Shown here one piece after another: positions 24,201 through 36,832 of a stretch of 64,000 nucleotides of DNA (position 1 is the first letter of the stretch; every line of letters starts with the position of its first letter). The notes beneath the pieces are model-generated. The model ran no database searches and had not been told where the DNA came from. It saw only the letters and a list, made by a program, of their open reading frames with translations. Source of the stretch: Amoebophrya sp. A120 (Eukaryota; Sar; Dinophyceae; Syndiniales; Amoebophryaceae); NCBI GenBank assembly GCA_905178155.1, contig CAJINV010000003.1, forward strand, positions 7,398,601 through 7,462,600, given 5' to 3'. A program made the position numbers and the translations under genes.

Positions 24201-25555
24201 GGCTCAAAACGCTGCATGCCCCAGCAAGTGACCCAGTCTCGGAAGTCGCCCAGTACCTGCCCCTCTTCTAGAGATGAAATTGGTCGTCCCCAACAATTAT
24301 CGGCTTCCCTCGCGACCACGTAATCTAATCGATTATTTACTTACCGAGCTGAACAGAAGAACATACAGCGTTAGCACCTTGATAAACTACTCTCGATCTT
24401 CCGCAGGGGAAACAACTACAGGACCTATGTATGAGCAGCCGGAAAAATCGCCATTTCTCCAATACAAACCATGCTGCGTCTCTGCCGCCACGCAGCTGCT
24501 CGAGGATCTCTCAACGAGGTATCAGTATATGAATCGCAGGAGCTCCGCGGACGTAGTTCTATTCTCGCAATCTACCATCATGATAAAAAGTATTTTGAAA
24601 TTATTCTTTCAAAAAGCATGCTGCCCTTGTGGACGTTCGCCTGGACCTGCCACGTCGGAGACGACGACTTGCATGTTCATACGGGTCTGTCGATCCCAAC
24701 TGCAAGTAACAATCGGTCCTTGAACTTCCACAGCACCCTATTCAGGCGAAGAAGAAAAGGCTCCGCCCGAACTGACCGAGCTCGAATAACTACAATACTA
24801 TCTTTCTAGGTGTAGGTATCTCTTTGTGCAAGCAAAATAAGTCTGATTCTGTGGCTGTACATAATTCTATCATAAATGCTGCATGCCCTATGCACAAATG
24901 CTCTTGTTCCATGACACATTGAAACTACTCATCTGGAGGTGCAAGGTCAAGCTCAAGGCCCGAGAGGCCCGGAATCTTCGCTCCTTCCCCATGAGATAAA
25001 TGACAATATGGAGCGAAAAAAAACTTTGTCACAATGACAGTCACAGTCATAGAGTTGCAGGTTTTGCATGAGAAATTACTTGTCATCGTATTGCAGACAC
25101 ATTAGGAAAATGCCGTATGGGATAGAAATTGGACTGTGATCGTGATGCATTTTTACAACCCATGACAGAAAGATAGTTCTAAGTACTTAATCTGTTGGCA
25201 AAAATTCCCATGAGTGATCCTGACGAACAACTTTTTTTCTTTGATAGACAAGGAGCAAGATGTACACAAGCGACTGCAGCACGTCGTCAACCTTGCGCAA
25301 AACGTAGGCCAGCAACTGCACCGTTTGCAGGAAAATGTAGTCAAGGTCATAGCCCCTTGTAGTGTGCAATGTAAACGTGAGAAACCCGAAGCAGACCAGG
25401 GTGGCGAGAAGGTAATACACCCGTCGGTGGATGTTGAACTGCTTCCGGAAGTTTTGCGTGGTCACGACGCGAAAGAGGGGTGTGCAAGGAAACACATACG
25501 CAAATATGAACACTCCGATTGCCAATGGCACCGCAACCTGGTCCCAGATTATCAT
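21300..25555 (-). CDS. Uncertain membrane protein with C2-like segments
   Basis: A possible start is the ATG at 25555, the first Met after an in-frame stop. It opens an exon (to about 25190) with at least three hydrophobic stretches: QVAVPLAIGVFIFAYVF, VYYLLATLVCFGFLTFTL and a third around LQTVQLLAYVL to LVYILLL. Downstream minus-strand exons include 24.3-24.05 kb, 23.93-23.67 kb (FRLDLRETIQINF, EVLTIELRQQN), 23.18-22.91 kb and 21.98-21.3 kb. The last group (NVSVVSGEGLPDKAYVSIYG, then VAELRTLIVHFHRAE, then PIDTLRIGEQRR) follows the order of strands in a C2 domain such as that ending PI-specific phospholipase C. No catalytic domain was found. Exon joins are not proven, and the 3' part could belong to the neighbouring kinase gene. 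Confidence 0.35.
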
Positions 25556-26668
25556 CTTCGTCTTCTATCTCCTTGTTTTTCGCTCGGTTTGGATTTGGCT
25601 TTGGCACAAACTTTGTACCTCATTACATTTTGCGGCAGTTCTGTTCTCACTCTGCCGGGGGCGCCACGTCGATGGGATTCCTCCTGCTGTCAAAAAGAAC
25701 CGGGTTTGGACGGGCTTCGGGATTGCAGCCCCAAAAATCCAAGTGCATGCGAATTGTTTAGTTAGGCAGGGAAAAAACCGAATTGACAGGCTTCGCAAAG
25801 ATCCCCCGTGTACCAGCCAGACACAGAACGTGATCCGTATCCTGTTGATCATATAGCATTGTCATTCACGAGGACAAACACGTGAACATAATCCTTCATT
25901 CGTAGGTTCAAACAAAACTTCTTGCTGCTGATTTTCATCTTCTTCATACGGGTTGTAAGCTGCAGCAGCCAGTGAGCATCGACCCTCTACATTTTCTGCA
26001 ACGTCTTATTCCGCTTGTGCCAATTATGCGCTAGTACTGCGAGCGCGTCCAGTACTTTATTATAGCATAGGAAGCAATGAGCTTGGAAACTAGCTTCAGT
26101 CCTGCGCTATGTAACGCTCACACCTAAGTCATTGCGAGAAAAAGCTACCGGTGCGAAGGTCAATGTGACAACGAAATCGGATCATACGTATCTTCAACTC
26201 GTTGTTTTCTTTCAGTCCATGCGACGATCACGATGCTGCCGGCACTGAATGCATAATGTTCAGTCATGGGTGTGGATAAAGATAAAAACCAAACGAAAAC
26301 CTCGGTAATGTTTTCAAGCTGGATACAGATACATCACTAAAAACCTTGCTGTGAGAAAGTGGGCGCTAAAAGATTTTTAATATGGAAATGCCCAGTAGAT
26401 ACAGAAACAATGACACATCCGAAAATCGGCAGAAAGCCACAAGCTGTGCTGTCAGGCGGAAACTGAAAAAAACGTCCCAGCAATGAATCATGGCAGGTAT
26501 TACTAATCGCACCGAAGTGGCTTTCTCATCATGAATATGATTGTATGCATCGCCGCGAAGGCGAACACACAGAATAATAAAAGCCCGGAAAAATTGTTTG
26601 TCAATTCTACGTTCGAAGTCGGAGTCGCTATGTATCTTCGTCGTTGTGGTCTCCACCAACTTACGTAA

Positions 26669-27003
26669 TCATCTTCCTCGCAGAGAAGAGTCAGAGTGGG
26701 AAAGGCTGGGCAATTCGAACAGTTCAATTATGTGGTTAGAGTTTTTGGAGGTGGTACTTAATGATGTTGATGTACGCGGGTACTCGTGTGCTGCCTGTGG
26801 GGCCGTATTAGCACCACTGAACGACGTCGCACCCGAGTTACCTCCTACAACGCGTGCACCTGCATTCTGGGTGATTATTTCGCCAATGATGATGTACGTG
26901 ATAGCCGACTTGACCACCGCAATTCTCGAGATAGGGTCCACAAACAGGGGTGGATGAGCGCAGCTCACCATGTAGATGTCGAGATCAGGTAGGAAGAATG
27001 CAC
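26669..27003 (-). CDS. Possible exon of unknown protein
   Basis: The minus-strand frame reads IYMVSCAHPPLFVDPIS, then VVKSAITYIIIGEIITQ, then a Ser/Thr/Asn-rich tail. One hydrophobic segment could be a membrane helix. There is no recognised domain. The DNA at 26985-27045 looks like scrambled remains of TCTGGG introner termini, so the upstream splice junction is unclear. Confidence 0.25.
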
Positions 27004-27073
27004 TGCAAATATTGATCTGGGTCTGGATGTCATGCTTCCTTTGGTTCACGCCAAAAACAAAATCTACTGCGCC

Positions 27074-30000
27074 TCACTTCAAGAATAAGCGTGTCTGAAA
27101 AACGATCTTCTGCAATCCTTCTATTCTATTTGTTTCTGCCACCAGGCCATTAAAATTGATTCCAACGTAGTTCATCTTCCTGTGTGATTTTGCATTGCCT
27201 CCTGCACGATAAGATAAGATCCACATCCAGACTTGTGATCTACAAGAATTTCCAGTGAATAGCTCTGCGGCATGCGCAAGGTCAGCTTCCTCGGCGTTCG
27301 CGTTCTCGTAGTCGCGCATTTCCACGTCATTCTCGTCGAAGTACTGTTGTAGGTTTCCCTGCATCACTGGCAAGCGCCCGTCCTCGCCATGTACAACCAG
27401 GTTTCCGAGCTTTCTTGGAACTACCACGTCGTCCTCTTCTGGCCCGACTTCGCAGAAAGCATCCTCATAGGCCGACGATGGCCGGTTTGTGTCGTTCGCC
27501 GCAGACACACAGGCCGACGTGGTCGCGCTTCCTGTACAGGACGGACCGGAAGAGGACGAGCTGCTGGATGATGTCCTTGACGTCCCGACCAGGTCGTTAT
27601 CCCTGTCGTCGCGGCCCGAAGTGCTGTTTGTTGTTGCACTAGCGTAGACATCACACTGGTCGTGGACAATTTTTGCGCGAGTTCTTCTACTCGGCGACGG
27701 CAAAGCAGCACGGCGCAGCCTGGGTAGAACTTGGTCACGAAAGAACAGCTGGGCGTCGCGGTAACCCTTTACCATGAACTCGCCGGGCACCCGCAGTCCC
27801 AAGCGGTCCTGTACCGGTCCCATAATCCTATCGCAGGCCTCTATCAGGCCCCAGGACCAACTGGCTCGATGGTTGTTTTTGCCGCGAAACAACAGCTTTA
27901 TTTTGAGGCACTTTGATCCTCCATCTTCGTGCACTTGCGTTTTCGTCCCCAGCGCTGCGCGCTTCTCGCTGCAGTAGAGATTGTTTCCGCTCCTTCCCCC
28001 GGGGTCGGATAAAAACGACTCACTCCAGTTGGAAACCACAGCGGAAGTCGCCAGAGCAGATTCCTCCGCGTTCGTAACAGCTGGTACAGCACATTCGCGG
28101 CTATGCTTCTGAGCATTTTTTCCAGGCGGCGCCATGTTCTCCCCGCTTTCGCCTGCATCGCGGAAGTACATCGAGGCAAAAAACTGCCGGAGCCCCGCTG
28201 AGAACCGGTCCTGCTCCCGCTCGCGCTCAGCAGCAGACCCTCCAGAAACATGATCTTCCTCTTCAAGGTCACAATTCTCATCTTTATGATTACGCATCAG
28301 GTCAGGGAACAGTCTTACCACGACTTCGGGTTGTTCCTCTCCGACCTGGTCATCTGCGAGTCGCGGCTGCTCGTCTTGGTGCCAATAGCCAGTGTGCTCC
28401 ATTTGCAACAGTTCGGCATCCATGTCGCGCCAGGAGTCTCGCTGCAGAGCCCGCAGCCAGCCTAGCTCGAACAATTGGCGCACGACGTCGACGCTCTCGT
28501 CGCGGCCGTCGACGAGACTCGGGGCCGGCGAGCAGAAACGAGTTGCCAGGTGGTTTCTCTTCTCACATTGCTGCGCCTCCACTCTGTCACTCTCGAGCGT
28601 GCGCAGCACATTCGACAGTAGACTGCAGGCGGCGCCGTTCGTGTAACGATCATCGTCCCCAGTATCAACCGCAAATATGTCTGCGTCAGGAAGAATGCAA
28701 GGTTTGTCATGCGTAGTTTGCATCACGCATGAACTACATGATGCCTTCAATGCATGACCATGACCGAGCATCACAGATTTTTATAAAACTTCCTGATGCC
28801 TATTCCGCATGACAAAAAATGCCCTCCCCACGTAGCACACACTGGACTGCTCTTACTTGCTGCTCATGCAATCCAAATCTTTTTCCAACCCAATCACAGC
28901 ATCACAAGTTGCAACCTTCCAGACCCAGACATATTTGCATTTGATACCCAGGCCGCTCCTCCAACTCCGCGTCAGAGGTCCCCTCAGCGGGGTCCATCAG
29001 CGGGACGAGACCGGACCCGCAAGACGACCTCTGCGCAGGCCACGAGTTTTTCCACGACTGTGGCTCTCTCTTCTGTTGGCACTGTCGTAGAAAGACGGCG
29101 AACGCCGCATGCGGGTTCTTTATATGTCTTTGACTTTCATCTTTTGCAACGAGCTGCACATCACGGCGCTGGCCGTCGCAGTCCTCCTCGCCGTCGGCAG
29201 AGACGGTCGTGGGCGGCTCGGCCTGAACCCCCAGATCCCAGAGTGTGTGCAGTAACCACGGATCCCTAGCCACCAAGGGGAGCAGCAGTGGATACATCCG
29301 CAGATGAAAGGCACACTTCCCCGTTGTGTGCTCGTAGGCGGGACCACAAGGCGGAGCCCGCAATAAAGTAGACCAGCGCACCAGATCCCACGATCCGGAC
29401 GGCCGGACGACCGAAATTCTGGCCGCGGCATCAGCACTATCTTCCTGCTGCTCCTCCGCTGCCCTCGTGCTGGCGAGGAGAAACCGCGGGGGTCCGCTGC
29501 GACTGCGGACACGCGATTTTTGCAAACCTCCGGTGACGGCAGAGAATGAATCTTCTTCCCGATGCAGCAGTGGAGACTCGCGATTTCTCATTCCAATCAC
29601 CACCTCTTCAGAACGCTCGTCGTTTCCGCAACCACCGTCGAACCCAACTTCGAGAAAAGTGTTCTTCTGCGAAAGTGTGTAGCTTCCTACTTGCAGCTCT
29701 CGTTTCTTTTTACATAGTACTGCTCCACCTTGAGGTTGTAGAAGTTCACTGCGAGGATCGTAATATTGCCGCGTTTCAGCAGGCAGTTCGCTTGTGTGGT
29801 GTTCATCCTGCACCAGGGTCTGCAAAGTCAAAGAATCGCTTTTCAACACCGCGCTAGCTTCTGGTGGACCGGGGGCAACTACATGACTTACTATTTTTGA
29901 CGGAGAAGTACCACTACGGGACGGAGGGGCCGGTCGTTCCGAGTACGGTAGTGCTCCTCCTCCTGCCCGCTCATCTCTGAGAAAGTCAAAACGGGGACCC

Positions 30001-32114
30001 TTTTGATCATGTTCCGCACACTTTCGTTTCCCATTGGTTTTTCGCGCGACGACGACACCTCCGGGCGTTTCAACGCGAGCAGGGGACATTGAGTTCATCT
30101 CTCCTGCGCTTTCCGGAGCGCCTTCCGTGCGGCGTCCTCTTTTGACGTCTCCTACCCCAGCATTGCCACCCTCCTCGCCGACGACAAGAAATTCCGCCCG
30201 GAGGCGGGTGCTACGTTCCATGCTACACAGTGCCTCGGCGTAGAAGCCGTCGCCTGCCATTCTGTTTCGCAGGTACGAAAGGCGCCACTGAGCACCCCTG
30301 GCCTTCGGAAACAAACGAAAGATCGTCTTCGTTTCGTCTTTTCCGTCGGTGTGCTGGTTGCTCCGAGAAGTACGACCGCGCTTCTTCATCTTGCAGCTCC
30401 CCTGCTTAACATCAACTTCTCGCGCTGCAGAAGAAGTCGGTCCCGCCTGAAGAAGCAGTTCCTCATCGTATTCTTTCTTGGTCCTCGCCGTGGTCGAGAA
30501 GTTAGCAGTTCTTGCTTCCTCCACAAACAAAACCTTGTCAATTACCCCCGAAGTTGTATTTGTGCTGCTACAGGGCGTGTGCTGCGCTGAACAGTCTGCC
30601 GCAACCAGGTTGGTGCTGGTCGTGGCACGCCCGACTACATCTTCACGACCCTTCAAAGAACCATTTTTTCCATCTCCTCTGAATCTGGGGGAGGGCTGCT
30701 CGTCCACGCTTTGCGAAGTTGACAAGACGGAACCGGACTGGAAGTCGTGGTCCTCAGGCTTGTGGTCCAGTAGACGAAGAAGCTGCGGCGAATGCAAGTT
30801 CATCCTCACTAGGCGCTCAAACAACCTCAAGAGTGACAAAGAGTATGTGGTGGCGCGTGCTCCGTGGTTCGGGTTCTGCAGCGCGGAACGCACCTTGGGT
30901 AACTCCACCTCGGCCTCGATGCCCTCGACGACAAAACGCCGATCAAAAGCCCGACAAAAATTTTCCTTCCCGAGCGTCTTCTTCAGAGGTGGAGACGCTG
31001 CATCTTCATTCTGCCGTCGGGCTGCGGTAGAGCTTGCTGCGCTGCTGTCAGTCGAACTTGTTGTGCTTTCAGTACTTCTGCGACTGCCATCTCCGGGGTG
31101 CTCTCGCCCGAAGAAGTTCCAGGAAAGCCGGGCCAGCGGAATATCTGCCGACGTCGTAGCACAAGCCCTTGCTTGCTTCGGCGCATCATTTTTCTCACGG
31201 TCCTGCGGCAGCTGGTGACCACGCGTTCCGGTTGTAGTGGGAGTTCGCGTGAAAGCCATCCACTCTTGGAATAGATGAAGAAACGATGCCTGATCGACAT
31301 TTTTCCTTCTGCTAGACTCGTTGCAAATTTCCTCCGACGCAGTGGTACGATGACTCACACGAGGACCCTCCGTTTCGTAAGAAGTCACCGCACCGGTGTG
31401 ATGCGGTTGAGGCTCCTGACGGGGAAACTGTAACAATGTTCCACGTCGCAGCCGCACCGTAATTTTTGTGACATTCGATTCTCCTCCTGGTGCCGGACGA
31501 ACGTCTACTTCGCTAGCGATATTTTGATGATCCCCCTGAAGATGATCGCTGAATGAAGTAATTGCCTTCCGCATCCGATCACTAAGGGCCGCAAAGCTCG
31601 CCGCCGCAGCTCCGCCGGCGTTAGGCCCGCCCGCCGGTAGCCGCGATGCGCAGGAGATCAGCGCATCTCCGCCGTTCAACATAGTGACCATCAGGGCTGG
31701 AGCAGCGTTCAACATCTGCGGGGGCCCTCGTATCTTCGGCTCGTCCTGTTCATCGCGCTGCTCCCGTTCGTCCAGCAGCACTTTGGCTCGGAAGAATTCG
31801 AACCCTGACGTGAGGCGTGCCCGGTACTTCATCCGTAATCGCTGCGCCTGTGCAATGACCTCCACTCCTAGCTGCTCCGCAAGGCAGTGCATCTCTCCCA
31901 GCGAACAGCGCAGTGGGAGCCCCCGCAACAGAACCAGCGGCTCGCCAGGCCGGAGAGTAACGTCAACCACGGTGTCCCGTGCCATTTCGTTGCTGCAGTG
32001 CCGCGACGACCGCCGAGCAAAATTCTCGCCGCGTTGCGGCTGCTGCTGAGGGGAGGTTGACATAGAAGATCTAGATGTCGATTGCGCTGTCTCCGTCGCA
32101 ATGCTCGTCTTCAT
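27074..32114 (-). CDS. 1,583-residue low-complexity protein interrupted only by an introner
   Basis: The ATG at 32114 (MKTSIATETAQ) opens a 1,056-codon exon down to 28947. After removal of the element at 28663-28946 the frame continues (EERPG|DDDRYTNG) for 527 codons to a stop at 27074-27076. Both parts fit codon phase exactly. Composition is Arg/Ser/Glu/Gly-rich with acidic and poly-Ser tracts. The N-terminal 200 residues (VDVTLRPGEPLVLLRGLPL, LAEQLGVEVIAQAQRLRMKY) and a C-terminal patch (GLRVPGEFMVKGYRDAQLFF) look more ordered. I see no signal peptide, membrane helix or known domain and do not assign a function. Confidence 0.75.
28663..28946. mobile_element. Introner, TCTGGG family, inverted orientation (284 bp)
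   Basis: Termini TATCAACCGCAAATATG and CATATTTGCATTTGATA; direct repeat CCCAG at 28658-28662 and 28947-28951. Its internal order is the reverse complement of the copies at 11821 and 18696 although the host strand is the same. It is the sole intron of this gene. Confidence 0.92.
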
Positions 32115-33335
32115 CGCAGTAGATGTAGAGATTGAGTAGATTGATATATTCTTTAATCATTTAAATGCCATAACTAGAACTACCCCTAGCTTAATGTTAA
32201 TGCTTTTTTCCATATCTATTTGTCTTTCTACCATTTCTTGAATACTAGACGAAACAACGCTACTCCCCCGGCAGAAATAACGGACACTCACGTCCAACTC
32301 CAAGGAATTCCAACAACCTTGAGCTTGACTGGTGCATTATAGGGCCCCATTCTAATATCCTGGCCCACCCTTCGAATTTCTAGTGCAAAAAATTGAAATT
32401 GCGTCAGCTCGATCAGGAAAAATACTATCCCAAAGATTCAAATCACCGGCAGGATGGGAGCTCTAAAGCATTCGAGGAGTTGTACGTAGAATGCTTTGTG
32501 TTTTCCGGGCTCTTCAAAAAAAAGCTCCGACCTAATAATGGGCAGAAAATTGGTTTTCATCAAAATGTCGCTGGAAGAAGATTCTTCGACTGCGCTGCTC
32601 TAAGATATGATGGATCCTTTTGTACGTAGATCACATTTTTTGCGCCATGAATTACGTTTGCGCTTCTTCAGACTGTAACTGTATTTATCATATTTTATTG
32701 ATCATCGTTCCTTATCAGCCGAACCAAGAAACCGCGCGACTTATTTTTGTACATCCAGCACATTTAGAATTTTGATAAAGATCATCGAGCAGCGCCTTCG
32801 ATCGACGCATACTTCTTCTCTTCCTTTTTCGCGAGTTCGTCACTTCCGGAACGACTGGAACGCATTCGACTCGCAAAATGAGGCCAGAGAACGTCCCCCG
32901 GAGAGGGCGCGCCTCACTTGCTCACGTTCGCGCAAGGGCGCTTAGTTCTACATGAGTGACCAGGGCTTGCTCGACGGACTAGTCGGGTGCTGGGCAGGCG
33001 CTCCAGGGAAAGTCTTTTTTCATTTTTCTCTACTTCACTTACAGGAACAAAACACAACATTTCTTGTATCATCATTTGAGTTCTTCCACCTGCGTTTGGC
33101 TTAACGAAAATCAGCCAATATCACAGGGCTCCATGATCGGAAGATTTTAAGATTTTCGCAGAAAATAAGTAGTTTCTGTTTCAGATTCAGTTGCATCAAT
33201 ACAAACACAAAGTAAAGTGTAAAAAAAGAAGCTCGAAAAGAAAGCTACATCAACAACACAATAAAGTTATTTACAATCTTATCATGCTGGTATAGAGACT
33301 AACTACCTTGGCATAAAAGAATGCAAATCCAAATG
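32115..33335. other. AT-rich intergenic region
   Basis: Probable upstream region of the 32114 gene. It contains only short unsupported ORFs. No terminators, RNA genes or element termini were recognised. Confidence 0.5.
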
Positions 33336-33349
33336 TCAGTTCGGGTTTG

Positions 33350-33509
33350 AGTTTCAAGTTCGAGTTGGAGTTTCAAGCCCGAGCTTGAGTTCCAAGCTCG
33401 AGTTTGAGTTTCAAGCTCGAGTTTGATTTTCAAGTTCGAGCTTGAGTTTCAAGCGCGAGCTTGAGTTTCAAGCTCGAGCTTGAGTTTCAAGCTCGAGCTT
33501 GAGTTTCCA
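33350..33509. repeat. 19-bp tandem array
   Basis: Units close to gagtttcaagctcgagctt repeat with a 19-bp period; successive gagttt starts at 33444, 33463, 33482 and 33501 confirm it. Earlier copies are more degenerate. The core caagctcgagcttg is itself an inverted repeat. Confidence 0.9.
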
Positions 33510-33958
33510 GCCAAAAGTCGTCCGACGGCCGTCCGACGGCCAAAAGTCGTCCGACGGCCGTCGGACAGCCAAAAGTCGTCGGACGGCCGTCGGACGGCCA
33601 CAAGTCGTCCGACGGCCGTTGGAGAGCCAAAAGTCGTCCGACGGCTCAGTAGAAGTCGTCCGACGGCCGTCGGACAACCGAAAGTCGTCCGAAGGCCGTC
33701 GGACAGCCGAAAGTCGTCCGGCGACCGTCGGACAGCCAAAAGTCGCCCGACTGCTCCAAAGTTGTCCGACGGCCGTCGGACAGCTGAAAGTCATCCGGCG
33801 GCCGTCGGACAGCCAAAAGGCGTCCGACTGGTCCGAAGTTGTCCGACAGCCGTCGGACAGCCAAAAGTCGTGCCCGACGGCCCAGAAGTTGCCCGACGGC
33901 CGTTGGACCGCCAAGAATAGTCCGGCGGGTCAGAAGTTGTCCGACGCCGTCGAGTCAC
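33510..33958. repeat. 29-bp tandem array with palindromic core
   Basis: About 15 copies of a 29-bp unit containing caaaagtcgt and the perfect 14-bp palindrome CCGACGGCCGTCGG. Copies diverge toward the right end. Because 29 is not a multiple of three, long ORFs appear in many frames on both strands; I treat these as by-products. Confidence 0.92.
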
Positions 33959-34165
33959 GTCCATGCACCTTCGGGGCCGGGTTGACCAGATTGGGCGCGC
34001 CGAAGCCGGGGCGACCAGATCGGAAACCCCGGGGCCGGGTCGACCGATCTGGGCGCGCCGGAGCCGGGACGACCAGATTGGGCTCGCCGGAAATGGAGGG
34101 ACCGAGCTGGGCGCGCCGGAGCCACGACAACGAATCACACTGGGCGTGCCGGAGCTACGTTGTTT
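33959..34165. repeat. Second, unrelated 29-bp tandem array
   Basis: About six units of form gaccagattgggcgcgcc plus ggagccggga. Starts of gaccagat-like words are spaced 29 bp apart. The sequence is unrelated to the array on its left although the period is identical. Confidence 0.85.
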
Positions 34166-34383
34166 TGCTTTTGGGGCCGGCGCTTTTTTCTTTTTGATTT
34201 GGATCAACATGCTGATGCTAACTGACATTTGCATTGCTTCTATCTAATGCCTACTTCCACGCGAAGCTGGCTTTGCTAGTGGAGATACATCAGTTACAGT
34301 TTTGCAGCATTTTGAAGTACCAGTCAATAACAAAGACTACTAGAGCTAATTTTAGATCGTGACTTCCTTGCATTTTGATTTTT

Positions 34384-34656
34384 TTATCGGCTTAAGAATT
34401 TTTGGGACGTGGAAAGAAGCAGAGATGCGAGTAGAACGAGAGAAGTTGTAGAGAGGAGAGAGAAGGAACGGAATTCCTCGAGCTGCGCGAAGCTTTCTTG
34501 TTTATTTTCTAGCGGTCTGCTGGTAGTGAACGTCTTCGCCATCGCCTGAAGCACCGGCCTAAAACTACATCCCGCTTGCCGACAGGGTGCAGATCGAAGC
34601 GAATCCATCGCGGAAACGCAAAGAAGTCTGGTTGCCGCTGCCGCGACCAGCGTCAT
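34384..34656 (-). CDS. Small ORF, 90 codons, doubtful
   Basis: ATG at 34656 reads MTLVAAAATRLLCVSAMDS and the C terminus has a hydrophobic SLVLLASLLLSTS stretch followed by KFLSR. It could be a small secreted or tail-anchored protein, but nothing else supports it. An opposite-strand ORF (34587-34994) overlaps it and is equally unsupported. Confidence 0.2.
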   Translation of the reverse strand: MTLVAAAATRLLCVSAMDSLRSAPCRQAGCSFRPVLQAMAKTFTTSRPLENKQESFAQLEEFRSFSLLSTTSLVLLASLLLSTSQKFLSR

Positions 34657-35504
34657 GGTTCGAATCGGCAGTACCAAAATACTATATTCACGGCGGTAGG
34701 AGAGAAATGATGAGAATTCTAGAGCGAACCAGAAGCCGTAAGGTTTTAGGTAAACTCAAAAACTCACCGATGGAAAACTTCTCTGAATCTTTAAAACAGG
34801 ATGTATTATCAGCCCAATTAGCTAGATACGAATTGAGCCAAACTGGAAAAGATCAACATCTCTATTGTGCCGTGAAGTCGTGTGCTCTGCCGATTCGTTT
34901 TGGTTTCGCCTACAATAGAAAGCTTCTGCATAGCCTTAATTTAATTCCAGTCTTCAGCGATCTTCTATCTCGTACCATAACAAACTGGTATTAGGTAATA
35001 TTACTCTATTTATACTTTTTTAAGGCACGACATAGAGGCGCAACAAGAATAACGGCTTTATTCCCTCGCAATATAAGTGCAGGTAGCTGGCGTTCTCCAC
35101 CTTTTACGCGAATTCATATTCATTTGCCACGGCGCTCAGTCACAATTAATACTTATACAGTTACAGCTCAGTACCACCTCCCGAAATAATCCTGGAGCTA
35201 ATAATTTGAATAAGCGGGAGGAGAGGCAAACACCACAAACAACGAAGAACAAGAAACAATATCAAAACAACAAAATAGAGTATAGTAAATATCAACGACG
35301 GAAAGTCGATGAGTGCCTTATGATCGTGTCAGGTAGAGCGGCCTCTGGTAATTTTTAAAGAAGCCTTCGGTCGTAAACTTGGTCGCAAACCACCTTCGCC
35401 TCCGTTCGTCGCAGTGGTGATCAATAGGTAACCTTTCATCTCCAGAACGGCAAATGAACCAGTCTACTTCGCAGCGTGTAGTTATCAGATTCGCACCCGT
35501 CTCT

Positions 35505-36832
35505 TCCGCCCTGTTGGTACCTGATCCGTGATGTGATTTGGTAGCATTTGCTTTATCGTGGCGCGAACTCAGTCTCCTTCTCAAATCCCCGCAGCGCTGG
35601 CGCCCGACGGGCTCACAGCTTTCCGACGTATGTTTCACAAGGTCACGCACTTCAACATTGGTGGACTCCACCTCCAGTTCTGGTGTATATAAGTAAGTGC
35701 ATCAGCGCTGCTTCGCAGCGTGCGTCCTGTGCACAGATATAATATACAGTCGCGGGGCGCGCAGCAGGAACCGCGCCGCGACGTCGGCGCCACAGAGATG
35801 GCTGCGTGACGTCGCACTTGTCCGCCCACAGACGTGGGTCGGACCGTGCTCCAGCACTGCACAGAGAGGTCGCAGCGCCGGGCGCAGCAGAGGCTGCAAC
35901 AAGTGGGGGGTCCCGTGGCCAAGGCCCCCTTCCGAGGTTGCCGCCCTGTGGCTCATCCGCTAGGCGTATCCCGTCGGCTTTGTCGCGTTTCCAGTGTGGC
36001 TCGCCAGCTGTCCTGCCTCGTACAGTCCTCGCGCAGCGCTGCCGAGGACGTAGATCGGAGGCCGCTGTCGTATGCACCTAGGCCGCGCAGTTCCTAGCTA
36101 ATTCACGCACCACAGAGGTGGCCACAACTATGCTCGGCTGGTGTGGTGTCGAATCGTTTCCAAGGATAAACCCGTCATAATGAAAGAAGTTGCTCGCAAG
36201 CCAAGCGGGTCTGCGTAAGCAGACATCAACACGCAATGCGCACCCCGTTCACAGCCTCACGCCCTAGCTCCTTACTAGCCAGCCAGAGTGCGCACAGAGG
36301 TGCATCAACCAGCGAGGGTTCCGGCTAAACCGGCGGCACAGGCGCCGCCTCCCAGTACGGGATGGCAGCACGGAATGGCGCACCTCGGTGGACTTTCGTC
36401 AAGGTTTGAGTCGTACGACCCGCGCTCCGGCTGCCGCTGCCCAGGACGTGCCTGCGTTAGATCATAGCGGCCGGCGTCCTCAGCTTCGCCATGTCGGTGC
36501 GTGCCTTTAACGCGCGCGCGCGTGGCAATCGCGGGGGATTAGGCCCCTCCCCACCTGCTCTCGCTGGCCGTCCGCTTGCGCATCGGGCACGGGCAAACTC
36601 CGATGGTTATGCTTCGGAACCAACTCTGTGTACAAAAATGGGACCACAGAGGTGGTTAACCTATTCCGGCCCGCACGAGGTTCGCGCTGGTGCTGCGCGA
36701 CCTAGTCCCAATCTATGATACTTAGCCTCTGACGTGTCGAGTTCGTTTGGTAGATCGGGAATGAATTAGGTACTTGCTTACCTTGTGGGCGGCAGGAGCG
36801 CACGGCGCACGATTCTTCCTGTAGGAGTACAC
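35505..36832. mobile_element. Large TIR element, copy 1
   Basis: About 1.3 kb bounded by imperfect inverted ends: left tcttccgccctgttggtacct, right aggtact..ttaccttgtgggcggcaggag. Long blocks match the copy at 46359-47304 (for example ccgcgccgcgacgtc, cagcactgcacagag, gctggtgctgcgcgacctagtc). A CCACAGAGGTGG-like word recurs inside at about 35792, 36111, 36294 and 36643. On the minus strand the ends offer CAAG|GTAAGC and CAG|GTACC splice sites. A reading frame continues below it (SGTNRAEETGANL to about 35318), so it may be an intron of the 37.8-kb gene, though that gene also has its own stop at 36949. Confidence 0.75.

Noticed and set aside
33468-34197. Long ORFs on both strands across the tandem arrays (for example frames rich in RRPSDDF or PKVVRRPSD).
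   Set aside because: They arise from 19- and 29-bp repeats lacking stops in several frames; no start, splice or domain evidence favours any of them.
34640-34680. Possible tRNA T-arm (ggttcgaatc).
   Set aside because: The flanking bases cannot form the T stem and no acceptor or anticodon arms are present.
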